DNA from: Streptomyces bottropensis ATCC 25435
Lineage (GTDB): Bacteria > Actinomycetota > Actinomycetes > Streptomycetales > Streptomycetaceae
Direction: 5' to 3'
Assembly (NCBI RefSeq): GCF_000383595.1
Contig: NZ_KB911581.1
Coordinates: 3,540,265-3,604,264, forward strand
Length of the DNA: 64,000 bases
Made by a program: the position numbers and the translations under genes. The notes under the pieces are model-generated. The model had not been told where the DNA came from. It did not search any database and saw only the letters and a list, made by a program, of their open reading frames with translations. Positions 47,267-55,662 of the stretch are shown here, piece after piece. Position 1 is the first letter of the stretch. Each line of letters begins with the position of its first letter.

Positions 47267-48786
47267 CCAGCACCCTGCGGCCGGCGCGCACCACGGAGAC
47301 GGAGAAGAGGCCGGGCCGCTGGCTCGCGCTCTCCGTCCTCGTGCTCGCCGTGCTGCTGGTGGCCGTCGACGCGACCGTCCTCGGTCTCGCGACCCCCTAC
47401 ATCAGCGAGGACCTGCAGCCGTCGGGCACCCAGCTGCTGTGGATCGGTGACGTCTACTCGTTCGTCATCGCGGGCCTGCTCGTCTCGGCCGGCAGCCTCG
47501 GCGACCGCATCGGCCGCAAGAAGCTGCTGCTCATAGGGGCCACGGCGTTCGGCGCGATATCCGTGCTCAACGCCTATGCGACGACGCCCGAGATGATGAT
47601 CGTCGCGCGGGCCCTGCTCGGTGTCGCGGGCGCCACCCTGATGCCCGCCACCCTCGCCCTGATCCGCAACCTCTTCGACGACCCGCGCGAGCGCAGCCTC
47701 GCCATCGGCATCTGGGGCGCCACGGCGTCCGCCGGCACGGCGGTCGGCCCGGTCGTCGGCGGGTTCCTGCTGGAGCACTTCTGGTGGGGTTCGGTCTTCC
47801 TGATCAACCTGCCGGTGATGGCGGTCCTCGTCCTCGTCGGCGTCAAGCTGCTCCCCGAGTCCCGTCACCCGAGCCCCGGCCCCTGGGACATGCTCAGCGT
47901 CGGCCTGTCGCTGGCCGGCATGCTCGGTGTCGTGTACGCGGTCAAGGAGACCGCCACCCACGGCCTCGACGGCAACGCGCTCGCCGCGGGCCTCCTCGGC
48001 CTCGCCGGACTGTTCTTCTTCGTGCGCCGTCAGCTGACGCTTCCGCACCCGCTGCTGGACATGCGCCTGTTCCGCAACCGGGGCTTCTCCGGGGCGGTCC
48101 TGGCCGACCTGCTGACCATTCTGGGCCTCTCCGGCCTGGTTTTCTTCCTCTCGCAGTTCCTGCAACTCGTCCAGGGCCGGGGCCCGTTGGAGGCGGGTCT
48201 CGCGGAGCTGCCGGCGGCCGTCGGCGCGGTGGTCGCGGGCCTGATCGCCGGAACCGCCGCCCGCCGCTTCTCGGTCCGTTCGGTGGTCGCGGGCGGTCTG
48301 GCGGCCATCGGCGTGGCCCTCGCCCTGCTCACCCTGGTCGACCGGACCACCGGCTACCCCCTGATCGGGGCAGCGTTGCTGATCGTCGGCGTCGGCGCGG
48401 GCTTCTCCTTCACCGTGACCGCCGACGTCATCCTCTCCAGCGTCCCCAAGGAACAGGCGGGCGCGGCCTCGGCCGTCTCGGAGACGGCGTACGAGTTGGG
48501 CGCGGCCCTCGGCATCGCGGTCCTGGGCTCGATCGTGACGGGCGTCTACCGCGACTTCCCGGCCCCGCCCGGCACCCCGGCCGAGGCCCACGAGTCGCTG
48601 GGCGGAGCGGTGGAGGCGGCGCGGACCATGCCGCCGAACACGGCACACGACATGCTCACCTCGGCCCAGGACGCCTTCGTCGACGGCCTGACCATCGCCG
48701 CAGCCGCAGGAGCGACGGTACTCCTGGCAACAGCAGCCACAGCCTGGTTCCTCCTACACACCCAACACCTGGACAACACCCCCTGA
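47263..48786 (+). CDS. MFS drug efflux transporter, DHA2 (14-span) family
   Basis: A 507-residue membrane protein with about 14 hydrophobic segments. Motif A is SLGDRIGRKKLLL; the motif C-like element is GTAVGPVVGGFLLE after ATLMPATLALIRNLF; LDMRLFRNRGFSG is typical of the EmrB/QacA group. It should export a hydrophobic or cationic compound using the proton gradient. GAGAGGAATC precedes its ATG, which overlaps the tetR stop. Confidence 0.92.
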   Translation: MTSTLRPARTTETEKRPGRWLALSVLVLAVLLVAVDATVLGLATPYISEDLQPSGTQLLWIGDVYSFVIAGLLVSAGSLGDRIGRKKLLLIGATAFGAISVLNAYATTPEMMIVARALLGVAGATLMPATLALIRNLFDDPRERSLAIGIWGATASAGTAVGPVVGGFLLEHFWWGSVFLINLPVMAVLVLVGVKLLPESRHPSPGPWDMLSVGLSLAGMLGVVYAVKETATHGLDGNALAAGLLGLAGLFFFVRRQLTLPHPLLDMRLFRNRGFSGAVLADLLTILGLSGLVFFLSQFLQLVQGRGPLEAGLAELPAAVGAVVAGLIAGTAARRFSVRSVVAGGLAAIGVALALLTLVDRTTGYPLIGAALLIVGVGAGFSFTVTADVILSSVPKEQAGAASAVSETAYELGAALGIAVLGSIVTGVYRDFPAPPGTPAEAHESLGGAVEAARTMPPNTAHDMLTSAQDAFVDGLTIAAAAGATVLLATAATAWFLLHTQHLDNTP

Positions 48787-48819
48787 ACCCACACGCCCAC
48801 CCCAACCCCCCGCCCCGCC

Positions 48820-49080
48820 AGGGGCGCGGGGAACGGCGCGCCAAGCCCTCACGAACCCGCACCCGGCAAACGAGGGGAGCACCCCCTCAGGGGCGCGAGG
48901 AACGGCGCGACAAGCCCCCACTCACCCGCACCCGACAAACGACCGATCCACCTCAGGGGCGCGAGGAACGGCGCGACAAGCCCCCACTCACCCGCACCCG
49001 ACAAACGACCGATCCACCCCAGGGGCGCGGGGAACGGCGCGACAAGCCCCCACTCACCCGCACCCGCACACGCCCCCGAG
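48820..49080. repeat. Four-copy tandem repeat built on the dispersed element
   Basis: This fills the 325-bp gap between convergent genes. Units start at 48820, 48889, 48955 and 49021, each with AGGGGCGCG(A/G)GGAACGGCGCG, then CAAGCCCCCACTCACCCGC and, in units 2 and 3, ACAAACGACCGATCCACC. Units are 69, 66 and 66 bp; units 2 and 3 differ at one base. No gene is seen inside. Confidence 0.85.
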
Positions 49081-49111
49081 CCCCCAACCCCTCACCGCCG
49101 AACCAGCGGAG

Positions 49112-49786
49112 CTACGCCGCTTCCTTGGCCTTCGACGCGTACATATCCACATACTCCTGCCCCGACAACCGCATGACCTCAGCCATCACAGAATCGGTCA
49201 CCGCCCGCAGCACATACCGATCCCGGTCCATCCCCTCGTACCGGGAGAACTCCATCGCCTCACCGAACCGCACCGTCACCCGATGCGGCCGCGGCACCCC
49301 CGCCCCACCCGGCTGGATCTTGTCCGTCCCGATCATCGCGAAGGGGACGACCGGCGCCCCGGTCATCAACGTCAGCCGGGCGATGCCCGTACGCCCCCGG
49401 TACAGACGGCCGTCGGGCGACCGCGTCCCCTCGGGGTAGATGCCGAACATCCGGCCCTCGTCCAGCACCCGCCGTCCGGTCATCAGTGCGGCCACACCGC
49501 CACGGCCGCCGTCACGGTCGACGGGGATCATGCCGACACCGGTGAAGAACCAAGCCATCAGACGGCCCTTGATCCCCTTGCCCGTGACGTACTCGTCCTT
49601 GCCGATGAAGACGACCTGCCGGTCGCAGACCAGCGGCAGGATCATCGAGTCGATGAAGGTCAGGTGGTTGCCGGCGAGGATCACCGGACCGTCTCCCGGA
49701 ATGTGCTCGGCGCCCTCCACCCGGGGGCGGAACATCAGGCGCATGATCGGTCCGAGCACTGCCTTGATGAGCGCGAAGCGGGACAA
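49112..49786 (-). CDS. 1-acyl-sn-glycerol-3-phosphate acyltransferase (PlsC-like)
   Basis: A 224-residue acyltransferase of phospholipid synthesis, adding the sn-2 acyl chain to lysophosphatidate. Blocks: NHLTFIDSMI (block I, H-x4-D), GMIPVDRDGG (block II), YPEGTRSPDGRLYRGRTG (block III) and APVVPFAMIGTDK (block IV). A TTG at 49786 with GGGAGGG eight bases before it is the likely start; a methionine 26 codons upstream (49864) is possible but adds non-homologous residues. Membrane-associated through its N-terminal hydrophobic helix. Confidence 0.87.
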   Translation of the reverse strand: MSRFALIKAVLGPIMRLMFRPRVEGAEHIPGDGPVILAGNHLTFIDSMILPLVCDRQVVFIGKDEYVTGKGIKGRLMAWFFTGVGMIPVDRDGGRGGVAALMTGRRVLDEGRMFGIYPEGTRSPDGRLYRGRTGIARLTLMTGAPVVPFAMIGTDKIQPGGAGVPRPHRVTVRFGEAMEFSRYEGMDRDRYVLRAVTDSVMAEVMRLSGQEYVDMYASKAKEAA

Positions 49787-50117
49787 CAGGCCCTCCCATG
49801 TCAAGCGTTCCGGTACAAGTATGTGCAGGTGAGGACGATACTCCCGGTTCCGGGGCCGGCGCACACCGGGTTCACCGAGTGGATACCAAGTGTTGACGCT
49901 GTTTTACCTGCGGTGACGCGCGGGTGGCGGCCTGTCACCGGCCGGAAACATGTGACGGACATCGCGACCCCGATCCGACAGCCCGTCACATCACGCCGCT
50001 CGCGCGACACAAGGCGTCTTCCGCGTGTTCCGTCCCAGGTCTCCCGGCGGTCACCTCCGGACACCTACGATCGTCCCGCTTTGACAGGTGCAGGGCATCA
50101 CGGTGGAGGAGCCGGTC
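49787..50117. other. 331-bp divergent gap without a gene
   Basis: Upstream regions of plsC-like (leftward) and the phosphodiesterase (rightward). I see a TTGACG at about 49892 with no good -10, a TACGAT at 50066-50071 with no good -35, and a loose inverted pair GTGACGG/CCGTCAC. One GGTTCACCG resembles a single PHO-box unit but no direct repeat follows. Nothing can be assigned firmly. Confidence 0.4.
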
Positions 50118-51308
50118 ATGGGGACGCAGGAGTCGCGACAGTCGCAGGACCCGAACGAGCAGGGACGCGGAGCGGGCCGACGGGCACTGCTCGGCGCCGC
50201 GATGCTCGGCGCGGGCGGAGCGGTCCTCGGACTGCCGGCCACGGCCGCGGCCGGTGAGGCCGCGTCGGGCACGAAGTCGGGCGGCGGGTACCGCAGACTC
50301 CCCGTGCCGACGATCATCGCGCACCGCGGGGCCAGCGGCTACCGCCCGGAACACACGCTCGGCTCGTACCAGCTGGCCCTCGACATGGGCGCGCACGTCA
50401 TCGAGCAGGACCTCGTGCCCACCAAGGACGGCCACCTCGTCTGCCGTCACGAGAACGACATCACCGGCACGACCGACGTGTCGGCGCACCCCGAGTTCGC
50501 CGACCGGAAGGCCACGAAGGTCGTCGACGGCGTCACCTACACCGGCTGGTTCACCGAGGACTTCACGCTCGCCGAGCTGAAGACCCTGCGCGCCAAGGAG
50601 CGCATCCCGGGCAACCGCCAGGAGAACACCCTCTACGACGGCCGCTGGGAGATCCCCACCTTCGAGGAGGTGCTGCGCTGGGCCGACAAGGAGGGCAGGA
50701 AGCGGGGCGAACGGGTCTGGCTGCACGTCGAGACCAAGCACCCCACCTACTTCCGCAAGCTGGGCCTCGGCCTGGAGGAGCCGCTCGCCAAGCTGCTGCG
50801 CAAGTACGACCGGCACAAGAAGAACGCGCCGGTCTTCCTGCAGTCGTTCGAGCCGAGCAGCATCCAGCGCCTGAACGACCTGGTCGACAGCCCCCTCGTC
50901 GTCCTGCTCTCCGGCGCCGCCACCCGTCCCTGGGACTTCGTCGAGGCCGGCGACCCGCGCACCGTCGCCGACCTGGTCAAGCCGGCCGGGCTCGCCTGGA
51001 TCGCCTCGTTCGCGAACGGCATCGGCCCCACGCTCGACCTGATCATCCCGCGCGACGCGGGCGGCAACCTGACCACGCCGACCACCCTCGTCGCGGACGC
51101 GCACGCCAAGAACCTGATCCTGCACCCCTACACCATGCGTAACGAGAACACCTTCCTCCCCGCGAACTTCCGCAGGGGCACGGACCCCAACGCCTACGGC
51201 GACGCCTTCGGCGCGTTCAAGGTGTACTTCGACACCGGCATCGACGGCATCTTCACCGACAACGCCGACACCGGCCTGCTGGCCCGCGCGGACTTCGTCG
51301 GCGACTGA
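50118..51308 (+). CDS. Tat-exported glycerophosphodiester phosphodiesterase
   Basis: A 396-residue enzyme hydrolysing deacylated phospholipids to glycerol 3-phosphate and an alcohol. The signal peptide has GRRALLGAAMLGAGGAVLGL, a twin-arginine type. The GDPD barrel shows the catalytic H69 in IIAHRGASGYRPEHT, Ca2+ ligands in IEQDLVPTKDGHLVCRHE, HVETKHPTYF and, at the end, GIDGIFTDNAD. It is the periplasmic GlpQ-like length. GGAGGA at 50105-50110 supports ATG 50118. It should be secreted folded. Confidence 0.92.
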   Translation: MGTQESRQSQDPNEQGRGAGRRALLGAAMLGAGGAVLGLPATAAAGEAASGTKSGGGYRRLPVPTIIAHRGASGYRPEHTLGSYQLALDMGAHVIEQDLVPTKDGHLVCRHENDITGTTDVSAHPEFADRKATKVVDGVTYTGWFTEDFTLAELKTLRAKERIPGNRQENTLYDGRWEIPTFEEVLRWADKEGRKRGERVWLHVETKHPTYFRKLGLGLEEPLAKLLRKYDRHKKNAPVFLQSFEPSSIQRLNDLVDSPLVVLLSGAATRPWDFVEAGDPRTVADLVKPAGLAWIASFANGIGPTLDLIIPRDAGGNLTTPTTLVADAHAKNLILHPYTMRNENTFLPANFRRGTDPNAYGDAFGAFKVYFDTGIDGIFTDNADTGLLARADFVGD

Positions 51309-51372
51309 CGACCGCCCGACGGGCCGGGCCGTCAACGTCCGAGCCGTCGGCCCCGATTGGGGTGATTCCCGT

Positions 51373-51399
51373 CCGCCCCGGCAACCCCTGCCGGGGCGG
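51373..51399 (+). terminator. Hairpin after the phosphodiesterase gene
   Basis: CCGCCCCGGCA (51373-51383) and TGCCGGGGCGG (51389-51399), a perfect 11-bp stem with a 5-nt loop, 64 bp after the stop and 17 bp before the next start. It may be a terminator or affect translation of the sigma-like gene. Confidence 0.55.
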
Positions 51400-51415
51400 C
51401 GTCGTCCCGGGGCAT

Positions 51416-51922
51416 ATGACACACGACATGCTCACCACCCTCCGCCCCCTGCTGGTCGCGGAGGTGTCGGCCGAGGCCGACGCGGCCGGCACCGAGGCGG
51501 GGGACCTGGAACAGGCGGTCTGGCTGCGCCTGCTGGAACGGATCGACGCCGACGGCCCGCCCGCCGACCCCGAGGGCTGGCTGCGCAGCGCCGTCCGCTT
51601 CGAGGCCCGCCTCAGCCGCCGTACGGCCCGGCGCGAACTGCCCTACAGCGCCGAACCCGCCGACGAGCACGCACCCGGCCCCGAACAGCAGGCCCTGACG
51701 GCCGCCCGCCGCCGCGCGCTGTACGCGGCCGTACGCCGGCTCCCGGGCCGGTGCCCCCGGCTGCTCGCGGCCCTGCTGTCCCCGAAGGACCTCACCTACC
51801 GCGAGATCGCGGGCGAGTTGGGTATCTCACAGGGCAGCCTGGGTCCGGAACGTTCCAGATGTCTGGGATGTCTTCGACGATTGCTGTCCGCGGAGGTTGC
51901 GGCGCACGAACCACGGGGATAG
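51416..51922 (+). CDS. Small sigma-70-like (ECF-type) regulator
   Basis: A 168-residue protein. The first part resembles a reduced sigma region 2 (AGDLEQAVWLRLLERIDADG, PEGWLRSAVRFEARLSRRTA); the end is a sigma region 4 HTH (VRRLPGRCPRLLAALLSPKD, LTYREIAGELGISQGSLGPE, RSRCLGCLRRLL). Region 2 helix-opening residues are not clear, so it could be an ECF sigma factor or a derived DNA-binding protein. Starts at 51416 or 51428 are both possible. No anti-sigma gene is adjacent. Confidence 0.7.
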   Translation: MTHDMLTTLRPLLVAEVSAEADAAGTEAGDLEQAVWLRLLERIDADGPPADPEGWLRSAVRFEARLSRRTARRELPYSAEPADEHAPGPEQQALTAARRRALYAAVRRLPGRCPRLLAALLSPKDLTYREIAGELGISQGSLGPERSRCLGCLRRLLSAEVAAHEPRG

Positions 51923-51967
51923 GAGTGAAGGACATCGGGTGAGCAGGTGAGCGGGAGGCGTGCACAC

Positions 51968-52465
51968 ATGGGCATGAGCGTGACCATCTCGGTGGCGACC
52001 GAGCAGGACGCCGAGCAGATCTTCAGGCTGCAGTACCTGTGCTTCCAGGGCGAGGCGGCCCTGTACGGCAACTACCGCATCGATCCGCTCGTCCAGAGCC
52101 TCGACTCCGTCCGCGAGGAGGTCGCCGCGGACTGTGTGTTCGTGGCCAGGCTGGGTGACGAAGTGGTCGGCTCCGTGCGCGGCGCCCTCGGCGCCGACGG
52201 CACCGCGGCCATCGGCAAGCTCTGCGTCCACCCGCGTCTCCAGGGCCACGGCATCGGCGCACGGCTCCTGCGCGCCGCCGAGTCCGCCCTCGCCGAGGAG
52301 CACGGCGCCACCAGGTTCCGCCTCAGCGCGGGCCGGCGCAGCGAGGGCAACCTCCGGTTGTACCGCCGGGTCGGCTACGAGACCGTGGGCACCAGCCAGG
52401 GCCGGGACGGCGTACCGATGGTGGTGCTGGAGAAGCCCGCGGCGGCGTACGCGACGACGGCCTAG
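51968..52465 (+). CDS. GNAT-family N-acetyltransferase
   Basis: A 165-residue acetyltransferase. Motif A is LCVHPRLQGHGIGARLLRAA with the Q-x-x-G-x-G loop; LYRRVGYETVGTSQGRDGVP is the C-terminal part. GGGAGG at 51953-51958 supports ATG 51968; ATG 51974 and a GTG at 51947 are alternatives. It follows the sigma-like gene by 45 bp and may share its transcript. Substrate unknown. Confidence 0.85.
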   Translation: MGMSVTISVATEQDAEQIFRLQYLCFQGEAALYGNYRIDPLVQSLDSVREEVAADCVFVARLGDEVVGSVRGALGADGTAAIGKLCVHPRLQGHGIGARLLRAAESALAEEHGATRFRLSAGRRSEGNLRLYRRVGYETVGTSQGRDGVPMVVLEKPAAAYATTA

Positions 52466-52556
52466 AGCCGGGGCGCGCCCGACGCGCCCTCGGTGGGGCC
52501 CGAAGATCCGCACGACGAGCCACGACGGAAACCTCGGTCGCCTGACGACGAGACCC

Positions 52557-52994
52557 TCAGGCGGCCTGCCCCTGTCGCGCGCTCTTGCGCAGCCAGTACA
52601 TCGCCGTGACCGGCAGGATCACGGGGATGAACAGGTATCCGATCCCGTAGTCCGACCACACGGTCTTGTCGGGGAACGCCGACGGCTCGACCAGCGTCCA
52701 TGTCCCGACGACGAGGACGCCGGCCAGTTCGACCGCGCAGCAGATCCGCGCGGCCCGCCGGGCGAACTCCCCGCCCCGCACCAGCGAGTACGTGATGAAC
52801 CCGTACACGACACCGGCCACCGCGGACAGCGTGTAGGCGAGCGGCGCGTGCTCGAACTCGGTGGAGATCTGCACGGCGGAGCGGGACACGGCCCCGACGA
52901 CCATCACGCCGTAGAGCCAGACCAGCAGCATTCCCGGCCCGCTGATGAGCCGCGTCCGCCTGGTGTCCCGCGGTACGTCGTCCGTGGCGGTCAC
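52557..52994 (-). CDS. Small integral membrane protein A of a gene pair
   Basis: A 145-residue protein with about four hydrophobic helices (GMLLVWLYGVMVVGAVSRSA, AVAGVVYGFITYSLV, CCAVELAGVLVVGTWTLV, IGYLFIPVILPVTAMYWL) and a charged N-terminus. The conserved-looking loop is EPSAFPDKTVWSDYG. I do not recognise a family. It starts one base after the stop of the upstream membrane protein gene, so they are co-translated and probably form a complex. Confidence 0.75.
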   Translation of the reverse strand: MTATDDVPRDTRRTRLISGPGMLLVWLYGVMVVGAVSRSAVQISTEFEHAPLAYTLSAVAGVVYGFITYSLVRGGEFARRAARICCAVELAGVLVVGTWTLVEPSAFPDKTVWSDYGIGYLFIPVILPVTAMYWLRKSARQGQAA

Positions 52995-52995
52995 G

Positions 52996-53355
52996 TCAGC
53001 CTCCCCAGATGTCGTAGAGCCGCACCTGCAGCACGGCGAGCACCACGCCGCCGGCCGCGACGGTCACGCTGCCCCAGCGGGTGCGCTCCGCCAGGGACAT
53101 GAACCCGGTGACCGGGACGCAGGCGAACGCCCCGAGCAGATAGGAGACGAAGATCGTGGTCCCCTGCTCCGGCTTCTCCCCGCGCGCCAACTGCACGATG
53201 CCGACGACCAGTTGCACCAGGGCCAGCACCGACACCGCGGCCATGCCGATGAAGTGCCAGTCCTTGGTCGGCTGATCGCGGTACGCGGCCCAGCCGCACC
53301 AGGCGGCGAGCAGAAGGGCGGCGACGGCGGTCGTCACCGTCAGGGGAACAAGCAT
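52996..53355 (-). CDS. Small integral membrane protein B of a gene pair
   Basis: A 119-residue protein with about four helices (LTVTTAVAALLLAAWCGWAA, MAAVSVLALVQLVVGIVQLA, IFVSYLLGAFACVPVTGFM, VTVAAGGVVLAVLQV) and short loops. No known domain is seen. It is the first gene of the pair, divergent from the metNIQ leader region. Role unknown; the shared upstream region with metNIQ does not prove a link. Confidence 0.7.
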   Translation of the reverse strand: MLVPLTVTTAVAALLLAAWCGWAAYRDQPTKDWHFIGMAAVSVLALVQLVVGIVQLARGEKPEQGTTIFVSYLLGAFACVPVTGFMSLAERTRWGSVTVAAGGVVLAVLQVRLYDIWGG

Positions 53356-53499
53356 GCCGCGACCCTATTACGGCCCAAAACCCCGCCGCGCCCGGCCCCG
53401 GCCCGTGAAACCCGAAGGCCGCGGATCGTGGCCTTGGCCACAACGGCCGTTGCCCACGCAGCGGACACCACCCCATCGCACCTGCGGAGATGCCTCCCT

Positions 53500-53524
53500 G
53501 GGCTGTCCGCATTGCGGACAGCCC
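53500..53524. promoter_or_regulatory. 25-bp perfect palindrome upstream of the metNIQ leader peptide
   Basis: GGGCTGTCCGCA (53500-53511), T, TGCGGACAGCCC (53513-53524): 12-bp perfect arms around one base. It ends 37 bp before the leader peptide ATG, next to the expected -35, with no gene upstream on this strand to terminate, so it is most likely an operator. Confidence 0.6.
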
Positions 53525-53561
53525 GCTCTCACCTGCCGCATACATCTGTTTTACTGATCTC

Positions 53562-53645
53562 ATGACCACGACGAGCTGCCGCACCCTTGCGACCGAGGCG
53601 ACGATGACGCCCGGTGCTCGTTGTATGTGTCGAATGTGCGCCTAG
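53562..53645 (+). CDS. 27-residue Cys/Met leader peptide of metNIQ
   Basis: An ORF too short for ordinary gene calling: ATG 53562, TAG 53643-53645. It starts MTTTSCRT and ends RCMCRMCA, so the last eight codons hold three Cys and two Met codons. It is 111 or 159 bp upstream of metN. Codon clusters for the regulated amino acids just before the stop are the mark of attenuation leaders, and actinobacteria use Cys-rich upstream ORFs this way. TTTACT/TACTGA (53550-53557) directly upstream may be the -10 of a leaderless transcript starting at this ATG. Ribosome stalling on scarce Met or Cys would alter folding of the following RNA; that step is inference. Confidence 0.65.
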   Translation: MTTTSCRTLATEATMTPGARCMCRMCA

Positions 53646-53756
53646 TAGAAGGCCCCGCACGCCCTCGCGCGTGACGGACCGAGCCCCACGCGCATGTTCT
53701 CCCCCGGTTCCCTCGCCACCGCGAGAACCGTGTCGCGTCCCTGACAGCCTGCACCC
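53646..53756 (+). promoter_or_regulatory. Region between leader peptide and metN with alternative stems
   Basis: CACGC/GCGTG at about 53658-53673 and GTTCTC/GAGAAC (about 53695-53726, enclosing CTCG/CGAG) can form stems. No T run is seen, so control could be through translation initiation or Rho rather than an intrinsic terminator. Confidence 0.35.
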
Positions 53757-53804
53757 GTGCCCGGGCACACCCACGCCCCCGCACACGACAGTGACGGAAA
53801 TCCA

Positions 53805-54848
53805 GTGATCACCACATCGGGCCTGACCAAGGTCTACCGCGGTCGCGGCCGTGAGACGACCGCCCTCGACGGCGTCGATCTCCATGTACGCGAGGGCGAG
53901 GTGTACGGCGTGATCGGCCAGTCCGGCGCCGGCAAGTCCTCGCTGATCCGCTGCGTCAACCTCCTCGAACGCCCCACCTCCGGAACCGTGACCGTCGCGG
54001 GCCGGGACCTGACCGCCCTGGCCGGCCGCGGCCCCCGCGCCGGCCGGGAACTCCGCCGGGCGCGCGGCCGTATCGGCATGGTCTTCCAGCACTTCAACCT
54101 GCTGTCCACCCGCACGGTCCAGGACAACATCGAGCTGCCGCTCGACATCCTCGGCAGGTCCGGCAAGGAGCGGTCCCGCAAGGCCCTGGAACTGCTCGAC
54201 CTCGTCGGCCTGGCCGACAAGGCCAAGGCATACCCGGCCCAGCTCTCCGGCGGCCAGAAGCAGCGCGTCGGCATCGCCCGCGCGCTGGCCGGTGACCCCG
54301 AGGTGCTCCTCTCCGACGAGGCCACCAGCGCCCTCGACCCCGAGACCACCCGCTCGATCCTGGCCCTGCTGCGCGACCTGAACCGCCGGCTCGGCCTGAC
54401 CGTCCTGCTCATCACGCACGAGATGGACGTCGTCAAGACCGTCTGCGACTCGGCCGCCCTCATGGAGAAGGGCCGGATCGTGGAGTCCGGCACGGTCGGC
54501 GAGCTGCTCGCCACCCCCGGCTCCGCCCTGGCCGCCGCCCTCTTCCCGGTGGGCGGCGAGGCCACCGGCGAGGACCGCACGGTCGTCGACGTCACCTTCC
54601 AGGGCGAGGCCGCGACCCAGCCGGTCGTCTCCCGCCTGTCCCGCACGTACAACATCGACATCTCGATCCTCGGCGCCGCCATCGACACCGTCGGCGGCCT
54701 CCAGATCGGCCGGATGCGCCTGGAACTGCCCGGACGCTACGAGGACAACGTCGTCCCCCTCGGTTTCCTGCGCGAGCAGGGCCTGCGCGTCGACGTGGTC
54801 GGCCGGGACGCCCAGGCCTCCACGCCGGTGCAGGGGGGTGCCAAGTGA
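53805..54848 (+). CDS. metN: Methionine ABC transporter ATP-binding protein
   Basis: A 347-residue ATPase driving D/L-methionine uptake. Walker A GQSGAGKSSL, Q-loop MVFQHFNLLS, signature LSGGQKQRVGIARAL, Walker B VLLSDEATSALDP and the H-loop LLITHEMDVV are present. The C-terminal regulatory NIL/C2 domain (EAATQPVVSRLSRTYNIDIS, DTVGGLQIGRMRLEL) binds methionine and gives trans-inhibition in the E. coli protein. GTG 53805 matches where the family begins (ITTSGLTKVYRG); a GTG at 53757 would add 16 residues. It overlaps metI (GTGA). Confidence 0.93.
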   Translation: MITTSGLTKVYRGRGRETTALDGVDLHVREGEVYGVIGQSGAGKSSLIRCVNLLERPTSGTVTVAGRDLTALAGRGPRAGRELRRARGRIGMVFQHFNLLSTRTVQDNIELPLDILGRSGKERSRKALELLDLVGLADKAKAYPAQLSGGQKQRVGIARALAGDPEVLLSDEATSALDPETTRSILALLRDLNRRLGLTVLLITHEMDVVKTVCDSAALMEKGRIVESGTVGELLATPGSALAAALFPVGGEATGEDRTVVDVTFQGEAATQPVVSRLSRTYNIDISILGAAIDTVGGLQIGRMRLELPGRYEDNVVPLGFLREQGLRVDVVGRDAQASTPVQGGAK

Positions 54849-55576
54849 CCTGGGACGAGATGCGGCCCCTACTGGAACAGGCGTGCGGGGACACCTTCTA
54901 CATGGTCGGCTGGTCCACGCTCATCGCGGTCGTCGGCGGACTCCCGCTCGGCATCCTGCTCGTCCTCACGGACCGGGACGGGCTGCTGCGCAACGTCCTC
55001 GCCAACAAGGTCATCGGGCAGATCGTGAACGTCGCCCGCTCGATGCCCTTCATCATCCTGATGGTCGCGCTGATGGGCTTCACCCGCTGGGTCACCGGCT
55101 CGACCATCGGCCGTGAGGCCGCCATCGTGCCGCTCGCCATCGGCGCGATCCCGTTCTTCGCGCGTCTGGTCGAGACGGCGGTCCGCGAAGTGGACCACGG
55201 GCTCGTCGAAGCCGTGCAGGCCATGGGCGGCAACACCTGGACCGTCGTCCGCCGGGTCCTCGTCCCCGAGTCCCTGCCGTCGCTGATCTCCTCGGCCACC
55301 ACGACCGTCGTCGCCCTCATCGGCTACTCCGCCATGGCCGGCACCGTCGGCGCGGGCGGCCTCGGCGACATCGCCATCCGGTACGGCTACCAGCGCTTCG
55401 AGACCGAACTGATGTGGATCACCGTGGCGGTCCTCGCGGTCGTCATCTCCGCCGTCCAGTTCGCCGGCGACTACGCGGCCCGCGCCCTGCACCGGCGCGG
55501 CGGGCGGTCCTCGGCCGCGCCCGTCCTGCGGCTGCTGAGGACCGGGGCCGCCACGACAGAGGGCACCAAGGCGTAG
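54845..55576 (+). CDS. metI: Methionine ABC transporter permease
   Basis: A 243-residue permease with about five membrane spans and the EAA loop EAVQAMGGNTWTVVRRVLVP that contacts MetN. GLVEAVQAMG and TTVVALIGYSAMAGTVGAGG are characteristic of MetI. The GTG start overlaps the metN stop. It forms the membrane channel with MetN dimers. Confidence 0.93.
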   Translation: MTWDEMRPLLEQACGDTFYMVGWSTLIAVVGGLPLGILLVLTDRDGLLRNVLANKVIGQIVNVARSMPFIILMVALMGFTRWVTGSTIGREAAIVPLAIGAIPFFARLVETAVREVDHGLVEAVQAMGGNTWTVVRRVLVPESLPSLISSATTTVVALIGYSAMAGTVGAGGLGDIAIRYGYQRFETELMWITVAVLAVVISAVQFAGDYAARALHRRGGRSSAAPVLRLLRTGAATTEGTKA

Positions 55577-55662
55577 CCCCGGCGCCGGTACGCCAGGCAT
55601 CCGACAGATTTCTCGTCCCACCCAAGACGGGACAACTCCACCCAAAAGGAAAGGCACTTTTC

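Noticed and set aside
49860..49990. PHO box upstream of the phosphodiesterase gene
   Set aside because: A single GGTTCACCG unit is seen but no direct repeats at 11-bp spacing, so PhoP control is not supported.
53500..53757. SAM riboswitch before metNIQ
   Set aside because: The gap is too short once the leader ORF is removed, and no S-box helices could be recognised.
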